A stretch of 64,000 nt of DNA from SPCO01 sp964579825 (GCA_964579825.1 CAZOHT010000010.1:1-64000); one strand, 5' to 3'. Positions 1-8,065 are shown, counted from the stretch's first letter. Program-made: numbers and translations. Notes: generated by a model not told the origin, from the sequence alone.

Positions 1-495
1 GTCACCACCGTTCTCGCACTCGTCCTGCTGCTGTCGTTCAAGACCCCGGATCCCGCGACCTCGCTCGGCGGCGCGACCGATGGAGCCGCGGCCGTCGCAG
101 GCGCGACCGCCAGCCCGACGCCCGGGACCGGTACGTCCTCGACGACGCCTGACTCCGGCACGACGCCGACCGTCACGGCCAGCCCCGCCCCGACCGCCGC
201 CACGACCGTCACCGGGGCCACCGTCCCCACCCGCTTCGGGGACGTCGCGGTGCAGATCACCGTCGAGGGCGGCCGGATCATCGACGTCCAGGCGGTCGCC
301 CTGCCGACCCGCGGACGGAGCGGCGAGATCTCCGACTACGTGGCGCCGATCCTGGCCAGCGAGGCCCTGCAAGCGCAGAGCGCGAACATCGACATCATCT
401 CCGGCGCCACCTACACGAGCCTCGCGTACGCCAAGTCGCTCCAGTCGGCGCTGGACCAGGCCGGCATCGCCGCGGTCCTCGCGCCGGTCGGTTGA
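1..495 (+). CDS. FMN-binding domain protein, 5' partial
   Basis: The reading frame is open from the first base of the window, so the true start lies upstream. The visible part begins with a hydrophobic stretch (residues about 3-13), followed by a Thr/Ser/Pro/Ala-rich linker to about residue 75 and a compact C-terminal domain. That domain ends with the motif SGATYTS, which matches the S/T-GAT-x-T/S flavinylation motif of FMN_bind proteins, where FMN is linked to the last Thr/Ser by a phosphoester bond. Such domains occur in extracytoplasmic electron-transfer proteins anchored by one N-terminal helix, which fits the layout here. The protein is probably a small membrane-anchored flavin carrier. 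The redox partner cannot be named because the upstream genes are outside the window. Confidence 0.75.
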   Translation, partial: VTTVLALVLLLSFKTPDPATSLGGATDGAAAVAGATASPTPGTGTSSTTPDSGTTPTVTASPAPTAATTVTGATVPTRFGDVAVQITVEGGRIIDVQAVALPTRGRSGEISDYVAPILASEALQAQSANIDIISGATYTSLAYAKSLQSALDQAGIAAVLAPVG

Positions 496-504
496 CGCCG
501 AGCG

Positions 505-1524
505 TCAGGTGAAGAGGGCGCTGTAGCCGTTGAGGGCCGGCTGCCCACCGAGGTGAGCGAAGAGCACCGTCGAGTCGCGCCCGATCTCGCCACGGGTGAC
601 CAGGTCGATGAGGCCGGCCATCGACTTTCCCTCGTAGACCGGGTCCGTGATCATCCCCTCCAGCCGCGCGACGAGTCTCATGGCATCGAGCGTCGCCTCG
701 TCCGGGATGCCGTAGACCCCGGCATGGTAGCGCTCGTCCAGTTCGATCTCCTCGTCGCGCAGGTCGCGTTCGAGGCCGATGAGCGTGGCGGTCCGGCGGG
801 CGATCCGGGCGACCTGCTCGCGGGTCTCGGCGGGCTTGGCGGAGGCGTCGATGCCGATGATGCGCCGCTTCCGGCCGCCGGCATCGGCGAGCGCCGCCGC
901 CCCGGCGATCATCCCGGCCTGCGTGCTGCCGGTCACCGAACAGACGATGACCGTGTCGAAGAAGGTCCCGAGCTCCTGCTCCTGCTGAGCCACCTCGTAC
1001 GCCCAGTTCGCGTAACCGAGCCCGCCGAGCGGGTGGTCGGAGGCGCCGGCCGGGATCGCGTATGGCCGGCCCCCGCCCTCCTCCACCTCGCGAAGCGCGG
1101 CCTCCCAGCTCTCCTTGAACCCGATCCCGAAGCCGGCGCGGACGAGCCGGACATCCGCCCCGACCAGACGGCTCAGCAGGATGTTGCCGACCCGGTCGTA
1201 GACCGCGTCCGGCCAGTCGACCCAGCTCTCCTGGATGAGCACACAGCCCAGCCCGACATGGGCCGCGACCGCAGCGACCTGGCGCGTGTGATTGGACTGG
1301 ACACCACCGATGGAGACAAGCGTGTCGCACCCGGTCGCGAGGGCGTCCGCGACCAGGTACTCCAGCTTGCGGGTCTTGTTCCCACCGAACGCGATGCCCG
1401 AGTTGCAGTCGTCGCGCTTGGCCCACACGGCGGCGCCACCGAGATGCTTGGAGAGTCGTCCGAGCGGCTGGACCGGCGACGGACCGAACATGAGGGGGTA
1501 GCGCGCGAAGTCGCCGATGGACAT
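505..1524 (-). CDS. acdS: 1-aminocyclopropane-1-carboxylate deaminase
   Basis: A PLP enzyme that opens the cyclopropane ring of ACC, the plant ethylene precursor, giving 2-oxobutanoate and ammonia. At 339 aa it has the family length. The start at 1524 is preceded by a clear AGGAGG. The PLP lysine is Lys50 in FGGNKTRKLEYL, and the QSNHTRQ loop supplies Ser78. The residues used to separate true ACC deaminases from D-cysteine desulfhydrases are of the deaminase type: Tyr297-Glu298 in DPVYEGKSM and Leu325 in FAHLGG. Similarity to pseudomonad AcdS, as far as I can recall that sequence, is spread over the full length. The agmatine deiminase gene lies upstream on the same strand with only 16 bases between, so the two are probably co-transcribed. 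Confidence 0.93.
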   Translation of the reverse strand: MSIGDFARYPLMFGPSPVQPLGRLSKHLGGAAVWAKRDDCNSGIAFGGNKTRKLEYLVADALATGCDTLVSIGGVQSNHTRQVAAVAAHVGLGCVLIQESWVDWPDAVYDRVGNILLSRLVGADVRLVRAGFGIGFKESWEAALREVEEGGGRPYAIPAGASDHPLGGLGYANWAYEVAQQEQELGTFFDTVIVCSVTGSTQAGMIAGAAALADAGGRKRRIIGIDASAKPAETREQVARIARRTATLIGLERDLRDEEIELDERYHAGVYGIPDEATLDAMRLVARLEGMITDPVYEGKSMAGLIDLVTRGEIGRDSTVLFAHLGGQPALNGYSALFT

Positions 1525-1540
1525 GAAGGCCTCCTCGTGG

Positions 1541-2575
1541 TCAGGCGGGCGAGATCGCGCCGGCCGGGATCTGCTGGGTGATGCAGTGCGGACCGCCACC
1601 GCCGAACGCGAGCGTGTCGCCAGGCACGCCGACGATCTCACGGTCCGGATAGACGCTGGCCAGGAACGCGAGCATGGGCTCGTCGTGGACATCGCCGCCG
1701 GTCGGGACGATGACCGCGCCGTTGGCCAGATAGTGGTTGGCGTAGGAGACGGCGGGATCGCGGCCCGGATCCATGATCGTCACGCCGAAGGGCCGGCCAC
1801 TGGCATCGCGCGACGCCGCCAGCGCCGCCAGGTTCGCCTGCCCACCGGCCCAGGCGTCGGCGGTCGGATCGGTCGGCGCCTCCAGGAGGATGCGGCCCGG
1901 AGCGAGATACTGCGCGACGCCGTCGACGTGACCGTCCGTGCCTTCGGGTCCCGTGTCCAGGACGTGGCCGTTCGGGAGCCACACGATGGTCGTGACGCCC
2001 AGGTAGTCGCGCAGGGTCTGTTCGATCTCGGCGCGCGTCATCTCGGGGTTCCGGTTCGGGTCGAGCAGACATTGCTCGGTGGTGAGCAGCGTCCCCTCCC
2101 CGTCCACGAACACGGCGCCGCCCTCCAGGATCATCGGCGCTCGGAACAGTCGCATCCCGAGGTGCTCCGCGATCCGGTCCGGCAGCCGGGCATCGTCGCC
2201 GTGTGGATGCCAGCGATTCCCCCAGGCGTTGAACCCGAACTTGACGGCCGCGACCCGACCGCGCGTGTCGCGCACGAAGATCGGTCCGGCGTCGCGCATC
2301 CAGGAGTCGTCGATCGGCAATTCGAGCGGTTCGACGCCCTCGCCACACCGGTCGCGGACCTCACGAGCCAGGCCCGGGTCGCAGACCATCGTGACGGGTT
2401 CGAATCCGGCGATCGCCCGCGCCACCGCGGCGTAGTCGTCCTTCGCCTCGTCGAATCGGTCGCCCCACAGGGCCAAGCGCGCCGGCCAGGCCATCAGGCA
2501 ACCCGCGTGCGGCTCCCACTCGGGCGGCATGGCGTACCCGGCGTCGGCCGGCGTGGTCAGGTCGGGGTCGGGCAC
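1541..2575 (-). CDS. aguA: Agmatine deiminase (peptidyl-arginine-deiminase fold)
   Basis: Hydrolyses agmatine to N-carbamoylputrescine and ammonia in the arginine decarboxylase route to putrescine. At 344 aa it is slightly shorter than typical AguA. Conserved elements run along the whole chain: DDSWMRDAGP (residues 89-98, with Asp95), EGGAVFVDGEGTLLTTEQCLL, GTDGHVD with His216, and a C-terminal GGGGPHCITQQ carrying the nucleophile Cys331. It sits upstream of acdS in the same orientation, so one transcript could encode two amino-group-releasing enzymes that act on plant-associated compounds. A peptidyl-arginine deiminase function is possible because the families share the fold, but the spacing of motifs is that of agmatine deiminases. 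Confidence 0.9.
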   Translation of the reverse strand: MPDPDLTTPADAGYAMPPEWEPHAGCLMAWPARLALWGDRFDEAKDDYAAVARAIAGFEPVTMVCDPGLAREVRDRCGEGVEPLELPIDDSWMRDAGPIFVRDTRGRVAAVKFGFNAWGNRWHPHGDDARLPDRIAEHLGMRLFRAPMILEGGAVFVDGEGTLLTTEQCLLDPNRNPEMTRAEIEQTLRDYLGVTTIVWLPNGHVLDTGPEGTDGHVDGVAQYLAPGRILLEAPTDPTADAWAGGQANLAALAASRDASGRPFGVTIMDPGRDPAVSYANHYLANGAVIVPTGGDVHDEPMLAFLASVYPDREIVGVPGDTLAFGGGGPHCITQQIPAGAISPA

Positions 2576-2717
2576 GCTCGGTGGTCCTCCGCGGCAGGCC
2601 TGGATCGGTCGCCGCCAGCGTACCGGTCCGAGCGCTGTCGATTCGGGCGACGCTCGTTCGTCGCTAGGATGTGCGCGACAGACGATCGCGTCCGATCGAC
2701 GAAGGAGGGACCGAACG

Positions 2718-3029
2718 ATGGCGAACTACCTGCTGGTCTACCACGGTGGCTCGATGCCGGAGTCGCCCGAAGAGGGCGTCGCGGTCATGAAGGCCTGGAC
2801 CGACTGGTTCGGAACGCTCGGCGACGCCGTCGTCGACGGCGGCAATCCGGCATCGGCGACCAAGGAGATCGCCTCGGATGGGTCCGTGAGCGATGTCGCC
2901 GACGGACCGTCCGGCTACTCGATCATCAAGGCGGACTCGCTGGACGCGGCGGTGGCCCTCGCTGCGGGGTGCCCGGTCCTCCAGGGCGGAGCATCGATCC
3001 AGGTCGTGGAGACCTTCGAGGCCATGTGA
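2718..3029 (+). CDS. YCII-related domain protein (DGPF family)
   Basis: A 103-residue single-domain protein of the dimeric alpha/beta-barrel YCII class. It begins MANYLLVYHGG and has the family pattern: an initial strand, a helix around KAWTDWFGTLGDAVVDGG, and the GYSIIKADSLDAAVALAAGCP segment. The ATG at 2718 follows GAAGGAGGGA at good spacing, so I reject the longer upstream reading frame. Members often lie beside ECF sigma factors, but none is seen here. No enzymatic activity is established for this subgroup. It is divergent from aguA and shares a 142-bp intergenic region with it. Confidence 0.85.
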   Translation: MANYLLVYHGGSMPESPEEGVAVMKAWTDWFGTLGDAVVDGGNPASATKEIASDGSVSDVADGPSGYSIIKADSLDAAVALAAGCPVLQGGASIQVVETFEAM

Positions 3030-3042
3030 CCGACCGGGCCGC

Positions 3043-3071
3043 GCGGCGCCGGATCAGGGATGCGGCGCCGC
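3043..3071. terminator. Bidirectional hairpin terminator candidate
   Basis: A perfect 9-bp stem (GCGGCGCCG / CGGCGCCGC) with an 11-base loop lies between the convergent YCII and TfoX-like genes. There is no clear T-run, so termination strength is uncertain. Confidence 0.4.
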
Positions 3072-3090
3072 CTGTGCCGGCCCAGGCACG

Positions 3091-3672
3091 CTACCTGGCG
3101 GGCTTGGGCTTCTTCGCCTTCGGCTCCTTGGGCGGGAGGGCCATGGTGTGGGCCAGGCTTGCGCCGAGTGCCGAGCGCAGCCGCCCGTCGTCGCCGGCGC
3201 GGTCGGCGGGCAGGACCACATACCCACGCATCGGGCGTCCCGGCATCGGTGCGAACGGCGAGCCGCCGTTCTCGATCACGTCGGCCTGCCCGTCATCGTC
3301 GAGACGCACGAACACGTCATCGCCGAACAGCCCGGCGAACATGTAGCCGTTCGCGAACGCCGCGAGATTCCCGAACATCGGCCGGGTCGTGACGTGCGGA
3401 TCCTCGGGCAGCGCCCCCTTGAACCGCTCGATCGCCGCGGGACTTGGCTTTGGCATGACCTGGCCGGTGGCGGGGCCACCTGACGAAGCTCCGGGCATCG
3501 GGCTCGGCGCGGTGCTCGGCGTCTCGACCGCCATCGCCAGGATCTGCTCACGAGATGCGGACATGTTGTGCAACCGCTGGCCGTGGTCCGACGTCGCCTC
3601 CACCACGTCGTCCTCCGGGCCCGTGACCTCCCAGCCGCAGGCGCAGCGAACCGTCAACTCGCGACCATCCAT
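3091..3672 (-). CDS. DUF1059-like plus TfoX N-terminal domain fusion protein
   Basis: A 193-residue protein with two parts. Residues 1-45 carry a small DUF1059-like module (CACGWEVTGPEDDVV, then HGQRLHN) with two closely spaced cysteines. After a Pro/Ser-rich linker, residues about 75-180 form a TfoX_N domain, recognised from RPMFGNLAAFANGYMFAG, FVRLDDDGQADVI and GRPMRGYVVLPA. The C-terminus is a basic Lys/Pro tail. ATG at 3672 has an AGGAGG upstream, which decides the start. TfoX is a competence regulator in gammaproteobacteria, but free TfoX_N proteins elsewhere have no proven role. The next upstream gene (3690-4181) ends 17 bases away on the same strand, so the two form a likely operon. 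Confidence 0.8.
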   Translation of the reverse strand: MDGRELTVRCACGWEVTGPEDDVVEATSDHGQRLHNMSASREQILAMAVETPSTAPSPMPGASSGGPATGQVMPKPSPAAIERFKGALPEDPHVTTRPMFGNLAAFANGYMFAGLFGDDVFVRLDDDGQADVIENGGSPFAPMPGRPMRGYVVLPADRAGDDGRLRSALGASLAHTMALPPKEPKAKKPKPAR

Positions 3673-3689
3673 CGTGCCTCCTTCGACCA

Positions 3690-4181
3690 TCAGTCCAGTG
3701 CTCTGAACGGCTCGGGCACATACCCGGTCAGCGCCGTCCGCCAGGGTGCCCCGAGTCCCTGGCTCACCACCGGATCGTCCGTTGCCAGCCAGGCGAGGTG
3801 GCGGAGGCCGTGTTCGAGCACCTGTTCGTATCCGATCTCGCGCGGAGCCTCGGACGCGGCCGATCGAGCGAGATCGGCTCGGCCGATCCGAGCCGATGCC
3901 ATGTCCCCGACGAGCGCGGGCGCGATGACCACGATGAACGAGAGGATCACGGCGCGACCGTCGCGGCGCCACGAAGTGGAGTGCACAAGGATCGGTTCGC
4001 CGATCTCCGCACGGACGATGCGGGCGACGGTCTGGACGGGGTGCTCCGTCTCGGCGACCTCGATGCGCCACGGGGCGCTCCCGCACGGCCCGGTCAGGGC
4101 CAGTCGACCACCATCCAGCCAGATCACGAAGACCTCGGCCTGGACCGGACCTTCGACGTCGATGCCATCCGGGAGTCGCAT
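3690..4181 (-). CDS. Conserved hypothetical protein
   Basis: A 163-residue soluble protein that I cannot assign. Its first half (FVIWLDGGRLALTGP, then VQTVARIVRAEIGEPILVHSTSW) alternates strands and a helix in a way that recalls the core of Nudix hydrolases, but the GX5EX7REUXEEXGU box is absent, so it would not be a working Nudix enzyme. The second half is helical and ends in WRTALTGYVPEPFRALD. The reading frame is uninterrupted with normal local codon use, and it is followed closely by the TfoX-like gene, which supports it being real and co-transcribed. Confidence 0.65.
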   Translation of the reverse strand: MRLPDGIDVEGPVQAEVFVIWLDGGRLALTGPCGSAPWRIEVAETEHPVQTVARIVRAEIGEPILVHSTSWRRDGRAVILSFIVVIAPALVGDMASARIGRADLARSAASEAPREIGYEQVLEHGLRHLAWLATDDPVVSQGLGAPWRTALTGYVPEPFRALD

Positions 4182-4294
4182 TGGCGACGATGATACGGGC
4201 CCCGGAGCCGTCCGCGGACGATCGTTTGCGGCTTATCGGTCACCTGTGTGTTACCGTAGCTGGACTGTTACGGATCGCGACGGAGGGTGATGAC

Positions 4295-4702
4295 ATGGCG
4301 ACAGGCACCGGAACGAAGGACGATCCCTGGGTCCTCCAGACCCCGCCCGGGACGTCGGAATACCGGATGTGGCGCGACGACGCCAACGACCCGCCGGCGA
4401 TCATCTGCCAGGTCGGCGGGACACAGCTCAAGTACGACGCGCGGGCCATCGACGACCTGCACACGATGCTGAAGGCCCACGGCGACTGGATGCCACTCGG
4501 GGGCGCGGACGAGCAGAAGCCGGCGGCCGACGGGACCGTGGAAGCCTGGGGCCGCTCCGAGTCGAACCCCGTCGGCGGCTGGTATGGGCTCAAGAAGGGC
4601 CTGCGCGGCCGGTTCGGCGTCTACATGCCGCCGCTGCTGGAGGCGCTCGGCCTCGCCGAGTTGACCCACGACGCGAAGAACAATCGGATGCGAGCCCGTT
4701 GA
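4295..4702 (+). CDS. Conserved protein of unknown function (135 aa)
   Basis: The product begins MATGTGTKDDPWVLQTPPG and contains YRMWRDD, CQVGGTQLKYDARAIDDLH and a conserved-looking centre GRSESNPVGGWYGLKKGLRG. I recognise this as a widespread family of uncharacterised bacterial proteins but cannot give a function. It has no signal peptide or membrane segment. ATG 4295 has GGAGGGTGA upstream and is preferred over in-frame starts further 5'. An ArsR regulator gene starts 13 bases after its stop, so all three genes from 4295 to 5494 may be one transcript. Confidence 0.75.
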   Translation: MATGTGTKDDPWVLQTPPGTSEYRMWRDDANDPPAIICQVGGTQLKYDARAIDDLHTMLKAHGDWMPLGGADEQKPAADGTVEAWGRSESNPVGGWYGLKKGLRGRFGVYMPPLLEALGLAELTHDAKNNRMRAR

Positions 4703-4715
4703 TGCGCGCCCGCTG

Positions 4716-5048
4716 ATGCCCGCCGCGGAACCGGCCGGCGACCCGTTCGATGCCCTTGGCGACGGCAACCGGCGTGCCATCCTCGAGCTGCTCGGAGCGG
4801 GTGAACGGTCCGTCCAGGACCTCGCGGATGCGCTGCCGATCAGCCGGCCGGCGGTCTCGCGCCACCTGCGTCTGCTGAAGGACGCCGGCCTGGTGGCGGA
4901 GGAGCCGCGCGGGACTCGTCGCATCTACCGCCTCCACGCCTCGGGTGCGGACGCGGTGCGCGCGTACGTCGAACGGGTCTGGGGCGAGGCGGCCGGACGC
5001 TACCGCCTGGTGGCCGAGAACACGACGCCCCCGTCGAGCGAGCCGTGA
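4716..5048 (+). CDS. ArsR-family winged-helix regulator
   Basis: A 110-residue winged-helix repressor. DALGDGNRRAILELLGAGERSV is helix 1 and 2, and VQDLADALPISRPAVSRHLR is the helix-turn-helix. It ends with the wing and a short Pro/Ser tail, and the metal-binding Cys motif of ArsR/SmtB sensors is absent. It belongs to the subgroup that precedes and is translationally coupled to an SRPBCC/AHSA1 gene: here the stop overlaps the downstream GTG start by four bases (GTGA). In such pairs the regulator normally controls its own operon. The ligand is unknown. Confidence 0.88.
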   Translation: MPAAEPAGDPFDALGDGNRRAILELLGAGERSVQDLADALPISRPAVSRHLRLLKDAGLVAEEPRGTRRIYRLHASGADAVRAYVERVWGEAAGRYRLVAENTTPPSSEP

Positions 5049-5494
5049 TCGAACCGATCCTGCTCACGTTCTCGGTGGCGTGTCCGCTCGACCACGCCTT
5101 CGATGTCTGGACGGCGCGGATCGACCGCTGGTGGCCGCGGGATCACACGGTCAGCGGCGCCGATGCCATGGATCTCACCGTCATCCTGGAGGGCCGGCCC
5201 GGTGGGCGGATCTTCGAGCGGACGGCCAGTGGCGCCGAGCACGACTGGGGTGAGGTGACGGCCTGGGAGCCGCCGACCCGCCTGGCCTACACCTGGCACC
5301 TCAACCGGGATCGCTCGGACGCGACCGATGTCGAGATCCGGTTCTCGGCGCTCGACGAGGCATCGACGCAGATCGCCATCGAGCATCGCGGATGGGAGCG
5401 ACTCGGGGCGGACGGCCCGGTCTGGCGTGAGCGGAATGGCGGCGGTTGGGCGACCCTCCTGCCGCACTACGTGCGAGCCGCCGAGCGCACCTGA
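5045..5494 (+). CDS. SRPBCC (AHSA1-like) domain protein
   Basis: A 149-residue START-fold protein with the AHSA1 pattern: SVACPLDHAFDVWTARIDRWW at the N-terminus, GRIFERTASGAEHDWGEVTAWEPPTRLAYTW in the middle and a C-terminal helix GGWATLLPHYVRAAE. These proteins have a deep hydrophobic cavity and bind small ligands. The GTG start is set by the 4-base overlap with the ArsR gene stop. It probably binds or senses a hydrophobic compound linked to the regulator upstream. No catalytic function can be claimed. Confidence 0.88.
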   Translation: MIEPILLTFSVACPLDHAFDVWTARIDRWWPRDHTVSGADAMDLTVILEGRPGGRIFERTASGAEHDWGEVTAWEPPTRLAYTWHLNRDRSDATDVEIRFSALDEASTQIAIEHRGWERLGADGPVWRERNGGGWATLLPHYVRAAERT

Positions 5495-5523
5495 ATCGGG
5501 GCAGCGGCTGCTACCGTACGAGC

Positions 5524-6918
5524 ATGTCGGTCCACCACCCGTCGGCGCCGGCTGGGCGCGCACCACGCCATCGCGCGACGGCCGCCACGTACTGGAACGA
5601 AGCCCTCGAGACCATCGACCGGACGACGCAGCGAGCCCTCGAGACCCGCCGGCTGCGGCGTCAGCTCGCCTACACTGCCCGGACGAGTCCGTTCTATCGG
5701 GCCAAGTGGGCACGGACGGGGACCGACGTCCGACGGGTCCGCGACGCGGTCGAGATCGCGGACCTCCCGTTCACCGAGAAGGCCGAGCTCCAGGCCGCCC
5801 AGGACGAGGCCCCACCGTTCGGGACGAACGCGTGCGCGCCGATGGACCGACTCGTGCGGATGCAGGCGACCGGCGGGACCACGTCGCGCCCGATGCGGAT
5901 GGCCCTGACCCGGCGCGACATCGCGGTCTATAACGAGATCGGGGCTCGAGCGGCCTGGGCTGCGGGGCTGCGACCCGGCGACCTGTTGTTCGAGTGCATG
6001 AACTACGCGATGTACGCCGGCGGGGTCAACGACCACATGACCTTCGAGACCCTCGGGGCGTGTGTCGCCCCGGTCGGCGTCGGCCAGTCGAAGCGCCTCC
6101 TCCAGATCCTGGGCGACGCCGGGACGGATGCCGCCATCTACTCGACGCCGTCGTACGCCCTGCACCTGGCCGGCGCCGCGCGCGCGGAGGGCGTCGACCC
6201 GGAACGCCTTCGCATCCGGAAGGGCCTGTTCTCCGGTGACGCCGGTCTCGAGGTCGGCGCGCTCCGCCAGGAGATCGAGACGACGTTCGGGATGGTGGCG
6301 CGGAACATCTACGGGACCAGCGAGACCGCCCCGGTCGCGGCCGAGTGCGACGAGGCGGACGGGCTGCACTTCGTCGGCCAGGGGGCCTACCTGGCGGAGC
6401 TGATCGATGTCGAGACCGGGGCGGTCCTCGAGGCCCGCGACGGCGTCGTCGGCGAGCTGGTCCTGACGACCCTGGAACGCGAGGCTCATCCGCTCATCCG
6501 GATGCGGACCCACGACCACGTCCGGGTGACGACGTCCCCGTGCGTCTGCGGCCGGACCGGCTTCCGATTCCAGCTCCTCGGTCGGAGCGACGACATGTTC
6601 ATCGTCCGTGGGATCAACGTGTACCCGCTCGCGGTCGGGACCGTCGTGGACGAGTTCCGGCCCGAGGTGAACGGCGAGTTCCAGGTCGTGCTGCGCGACG
6701 CACCGCCGCACAAGCTCGCGCCACTGGTCCGGGTCGCGCTGGCCGACCCCCTGCCGGAGGCGGACCGGGATCGGCTGACCGGCCGGATCACGGACCGGAT
6801 CCACGAGCTGTTGGTGTTCAGCCCGGACGTGGAGCTCGTCGAGGCCTCGGCCCTTCCCCGCTCCGAGACGAAGTCGCGCCGGATCGTCCGGACGTATCGG
6901 GAGGCAGCCCATGCGTGA
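5524..6918 (+). CDS. Phenylacetate-CoA ligase family (PaaK-like) adenylate-forming enzyme
   Basis: A 464-residue ANL-superfamily enzyme of the PaaK type. A leading segment (ARTSPFYRAKW) is followed by the P-loop-like motif RMQATGGTTSRPMRM, the aromatic-acid pocket region, the A5 motif NIYGTSETAPVAAECD and the hinge/C-domain entry FIVRGINVYP. It activates a carboxylic acid as an acyl-adenylate and transfers it to CoA; phenylacetate is only one possible substrate. The Cys pair in SPCVCGRTG matches the motif seen in many PaaK relatives. An enoyl-CoA hydratase gene overlaps its 3' end by eight bases, so the CoA ester is probably processed by that enzyme. No phenylacetyl-CoA epoxidase genes are nearby. 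Confidence 0.85.
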   Translation: MSVHHPSAPAGRAPRHRATAATYWNEALETIDRTTQRALETRRLRRQLAYTARTSPFYRAKWARTGTDVRRVRDAVEIADLPFTEKAELQAAQDEAPPFGTNACAPMDRLVRMQATGGTTSRPMRMALTRRDIAVYNEIGARAAWAAGLRPGDLLFECMNYAMYAGGVNDHMTFETLGACVAPVGVGQSKRLLQILGDAGTDAAIYSTPSYALHLAGAARAEGVDPERLRIRKGLFSGDAGLEVGALRQEIETTFGMVARNIYGTSETAPVAAECDEADGLHFVGQGAYLAELIDVETGAVLEARDGVVGELVLTTLEREAHPLIRMRTHDHVRVTTSPCVCGRTGFRFQLLGRSDDMFIVRGINVYPLAVGTVVDEFRPEVNGEFQVVLRDAPPHKLAPLVRVALADPLPEADRDRLTGRITDRIHELLVFSPDVELVEASALPRSETKSRRIVRTYREAAHA

Positions 6919-7675
6919 CGCCTCGCCGCTCATCGTCGAGCGCGTCGGCGCGGTCGTCATGCTCCGCCTGGACCGGCCACACGTCCTGAACGCGTTGAGT
7001 CCGACGCTCGTGGAAGCGCTGCTCGAGGCGGTCGAGGTTGTCGCCCGGGACCCGGAGGCGCGCTGTCTCGTGGTGACCGCGAACGGGCGGGCCTTCTCGG
7101 CCGGCGCGGACCTCGGGGCGATGCTGGCGATGGACCGGCCCGCATTCGCCGCGTTCATCGGACGACTCCAGGAACTCAGCCGTCGGATGCGCGCGCTGTC
7201 GATCCCGACCGTCGCTGCCGTCCACGGGCACGCGCTGGCGGGCGGCTTCGAGCTCGCGCTCTCGTGCGACGTCCGGATCGCCGCGTCGGACGCCGTGTTC
7301 GGACTGCCGGATACGGCCATCGGCCTGAGCCCGACGAGCGGGATGAGCTACCTGCTGCCGCGGGTCGTCGGGGATGGCTGGGCACGGGACCTGCTGCTGA
7401 CCGGCCGCTGGATCGACGCAGGCGTCGCGGAACGGATCGGGCTGGTGACGCAGGTCGTGGCGCCGGAGGAGCTGGAAGGCGCGGTCGCGGCGCTGGCATC
7501 CGAGCTCGCCGGGCACCCACCGGTCGGGATCGCCCACATCAAGGCGGAGCTACGACGCGGCTCCGATGCCGACTTCGAGGAGGCGCTTAATGACGAGGAA
7601 CGGCGCGAGATCGCCTGCTTCGAGACCGACGAGGTCCAGGCCCGCCTGCGAGCGTTCGTCGAGCGGCGGCGCTGA
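6911..7675 (+). CDS. Enoyl-CoA hydratase/isomerase family protein
   Basis: A crotonase-fold enzyme of 254 aa. The oxyanion-hole elements are AFSAGADLGA (61-70) and HGHALAGG (105-112). Of the two glutamates used by classical hydratases, the first is present (Glu114 in GGFELALSCD), but the second position is Asp134 in GLPDTAIGL, so hydratase activity may be altered and an isomerase or other crotonase reaction is possible. The start overlaps the upstream PaaK-like gene by eight bases, which indicates translational coupling and a shared pathway. The C-terminus (IAHIKAELRRG and a charged helix) is typical. Confidence 0.88.
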   Translation: MRDASPLIVERVGAVVMLRLDRPHVLNALSPTLVEALLEAVEVVARDPEARCLVVTANGRAFSAGADLGAMLAMDRPAFAAFIGRLQELSRRMRALSIPTVAAVHGHALAGGFELALSCDVRIAASDAVFGLPDTAIGLSPTSGMSYLLPRVVGDGWARDLLLTGRWIDAGVAERIGLVTQVVAPEELEGAVAALASELAGHPPVGIAHIKAELRRGSDADFEEALNDEERREIACFETDEVQARLRAFVERRR

Positions 7676-7797
7676 CCGGCCCGGGGTGATCGGTCGGCTG
7701 ACCGGCGGGCGGCTGACCGGCACGAGTTGACCGGCGCGAGTTGACCGGCGCGGGGCTGATCGGCGGGCGGCTGACCGGCGCGGGGTGATCAGCCTGA
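7672..7797 (+). repeat. Degenerate short tandem repeats (CTGACCGGCGCGGG-like)
   Basis: Starting at the stop codon of the crotonase gene, units such as CTGACCGGC and TGATCGGC alternate with GGGCGG or GCGAGT spacers about every 13-17 bases for roughly 120 bp. It looks like an expanded low-complexity array in the intergenic space. It has no coding potential that I credit. Confidence 0.6.
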
Positions 7798-7892
7798 TTG
7801 ATCGAACGGGAGCTTTCGCCGCTCACCGGATCAGGGGGATCGACAGGAACCGAGATCCACCACGCTCACCCGTGGCGATCCTGACCAGCCAG

Positions 7893-8052
7893 CCTGATCG
7901 TGGCGACCACAGTCTGATCGTGGCGACCGCCGCCTGATCCCGGCGACCGCCGCCTGATCGTGGCCACCGCCGCCTGATCGTTGCGATCGCCGCCTGATCG
8001 TTGCGATCGCCGCCTGATCCCGGCGACCGCCGCCTGATCGTCGCGACCGCCG
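7893..8052 (+). repeat. Eight-copy 20-bp tandem repeat (minisatellite)
   Basis: Eight head-to-tail 20-bp units start at 7893, 7913, 7933, 7953, 7973, 7993, 8013 and 8033. The consensus is CCTGATCGTGGCGACCGCCG, with changes mainly at bases 8-10 and 15. Units 5 and 6 are identical, and units 3 and 7 are identical, which suggests expansion by slippage or unequal exchange. There are no spacers, so it is not a CRISPR array. It lies 13 bases beyond the stop of the CcdA-like gene, in the region where the crotonase and CcdA transcripts converge. Confidence 0.9.
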
Positions 8053-8065
8053 CCGCCTGGCCGCC

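Noticed and set aside
7893..8052. CRISPR array
   Set aside because: Units are 20 bp head to tail with no unique spacers, and no cas genes are in the window.
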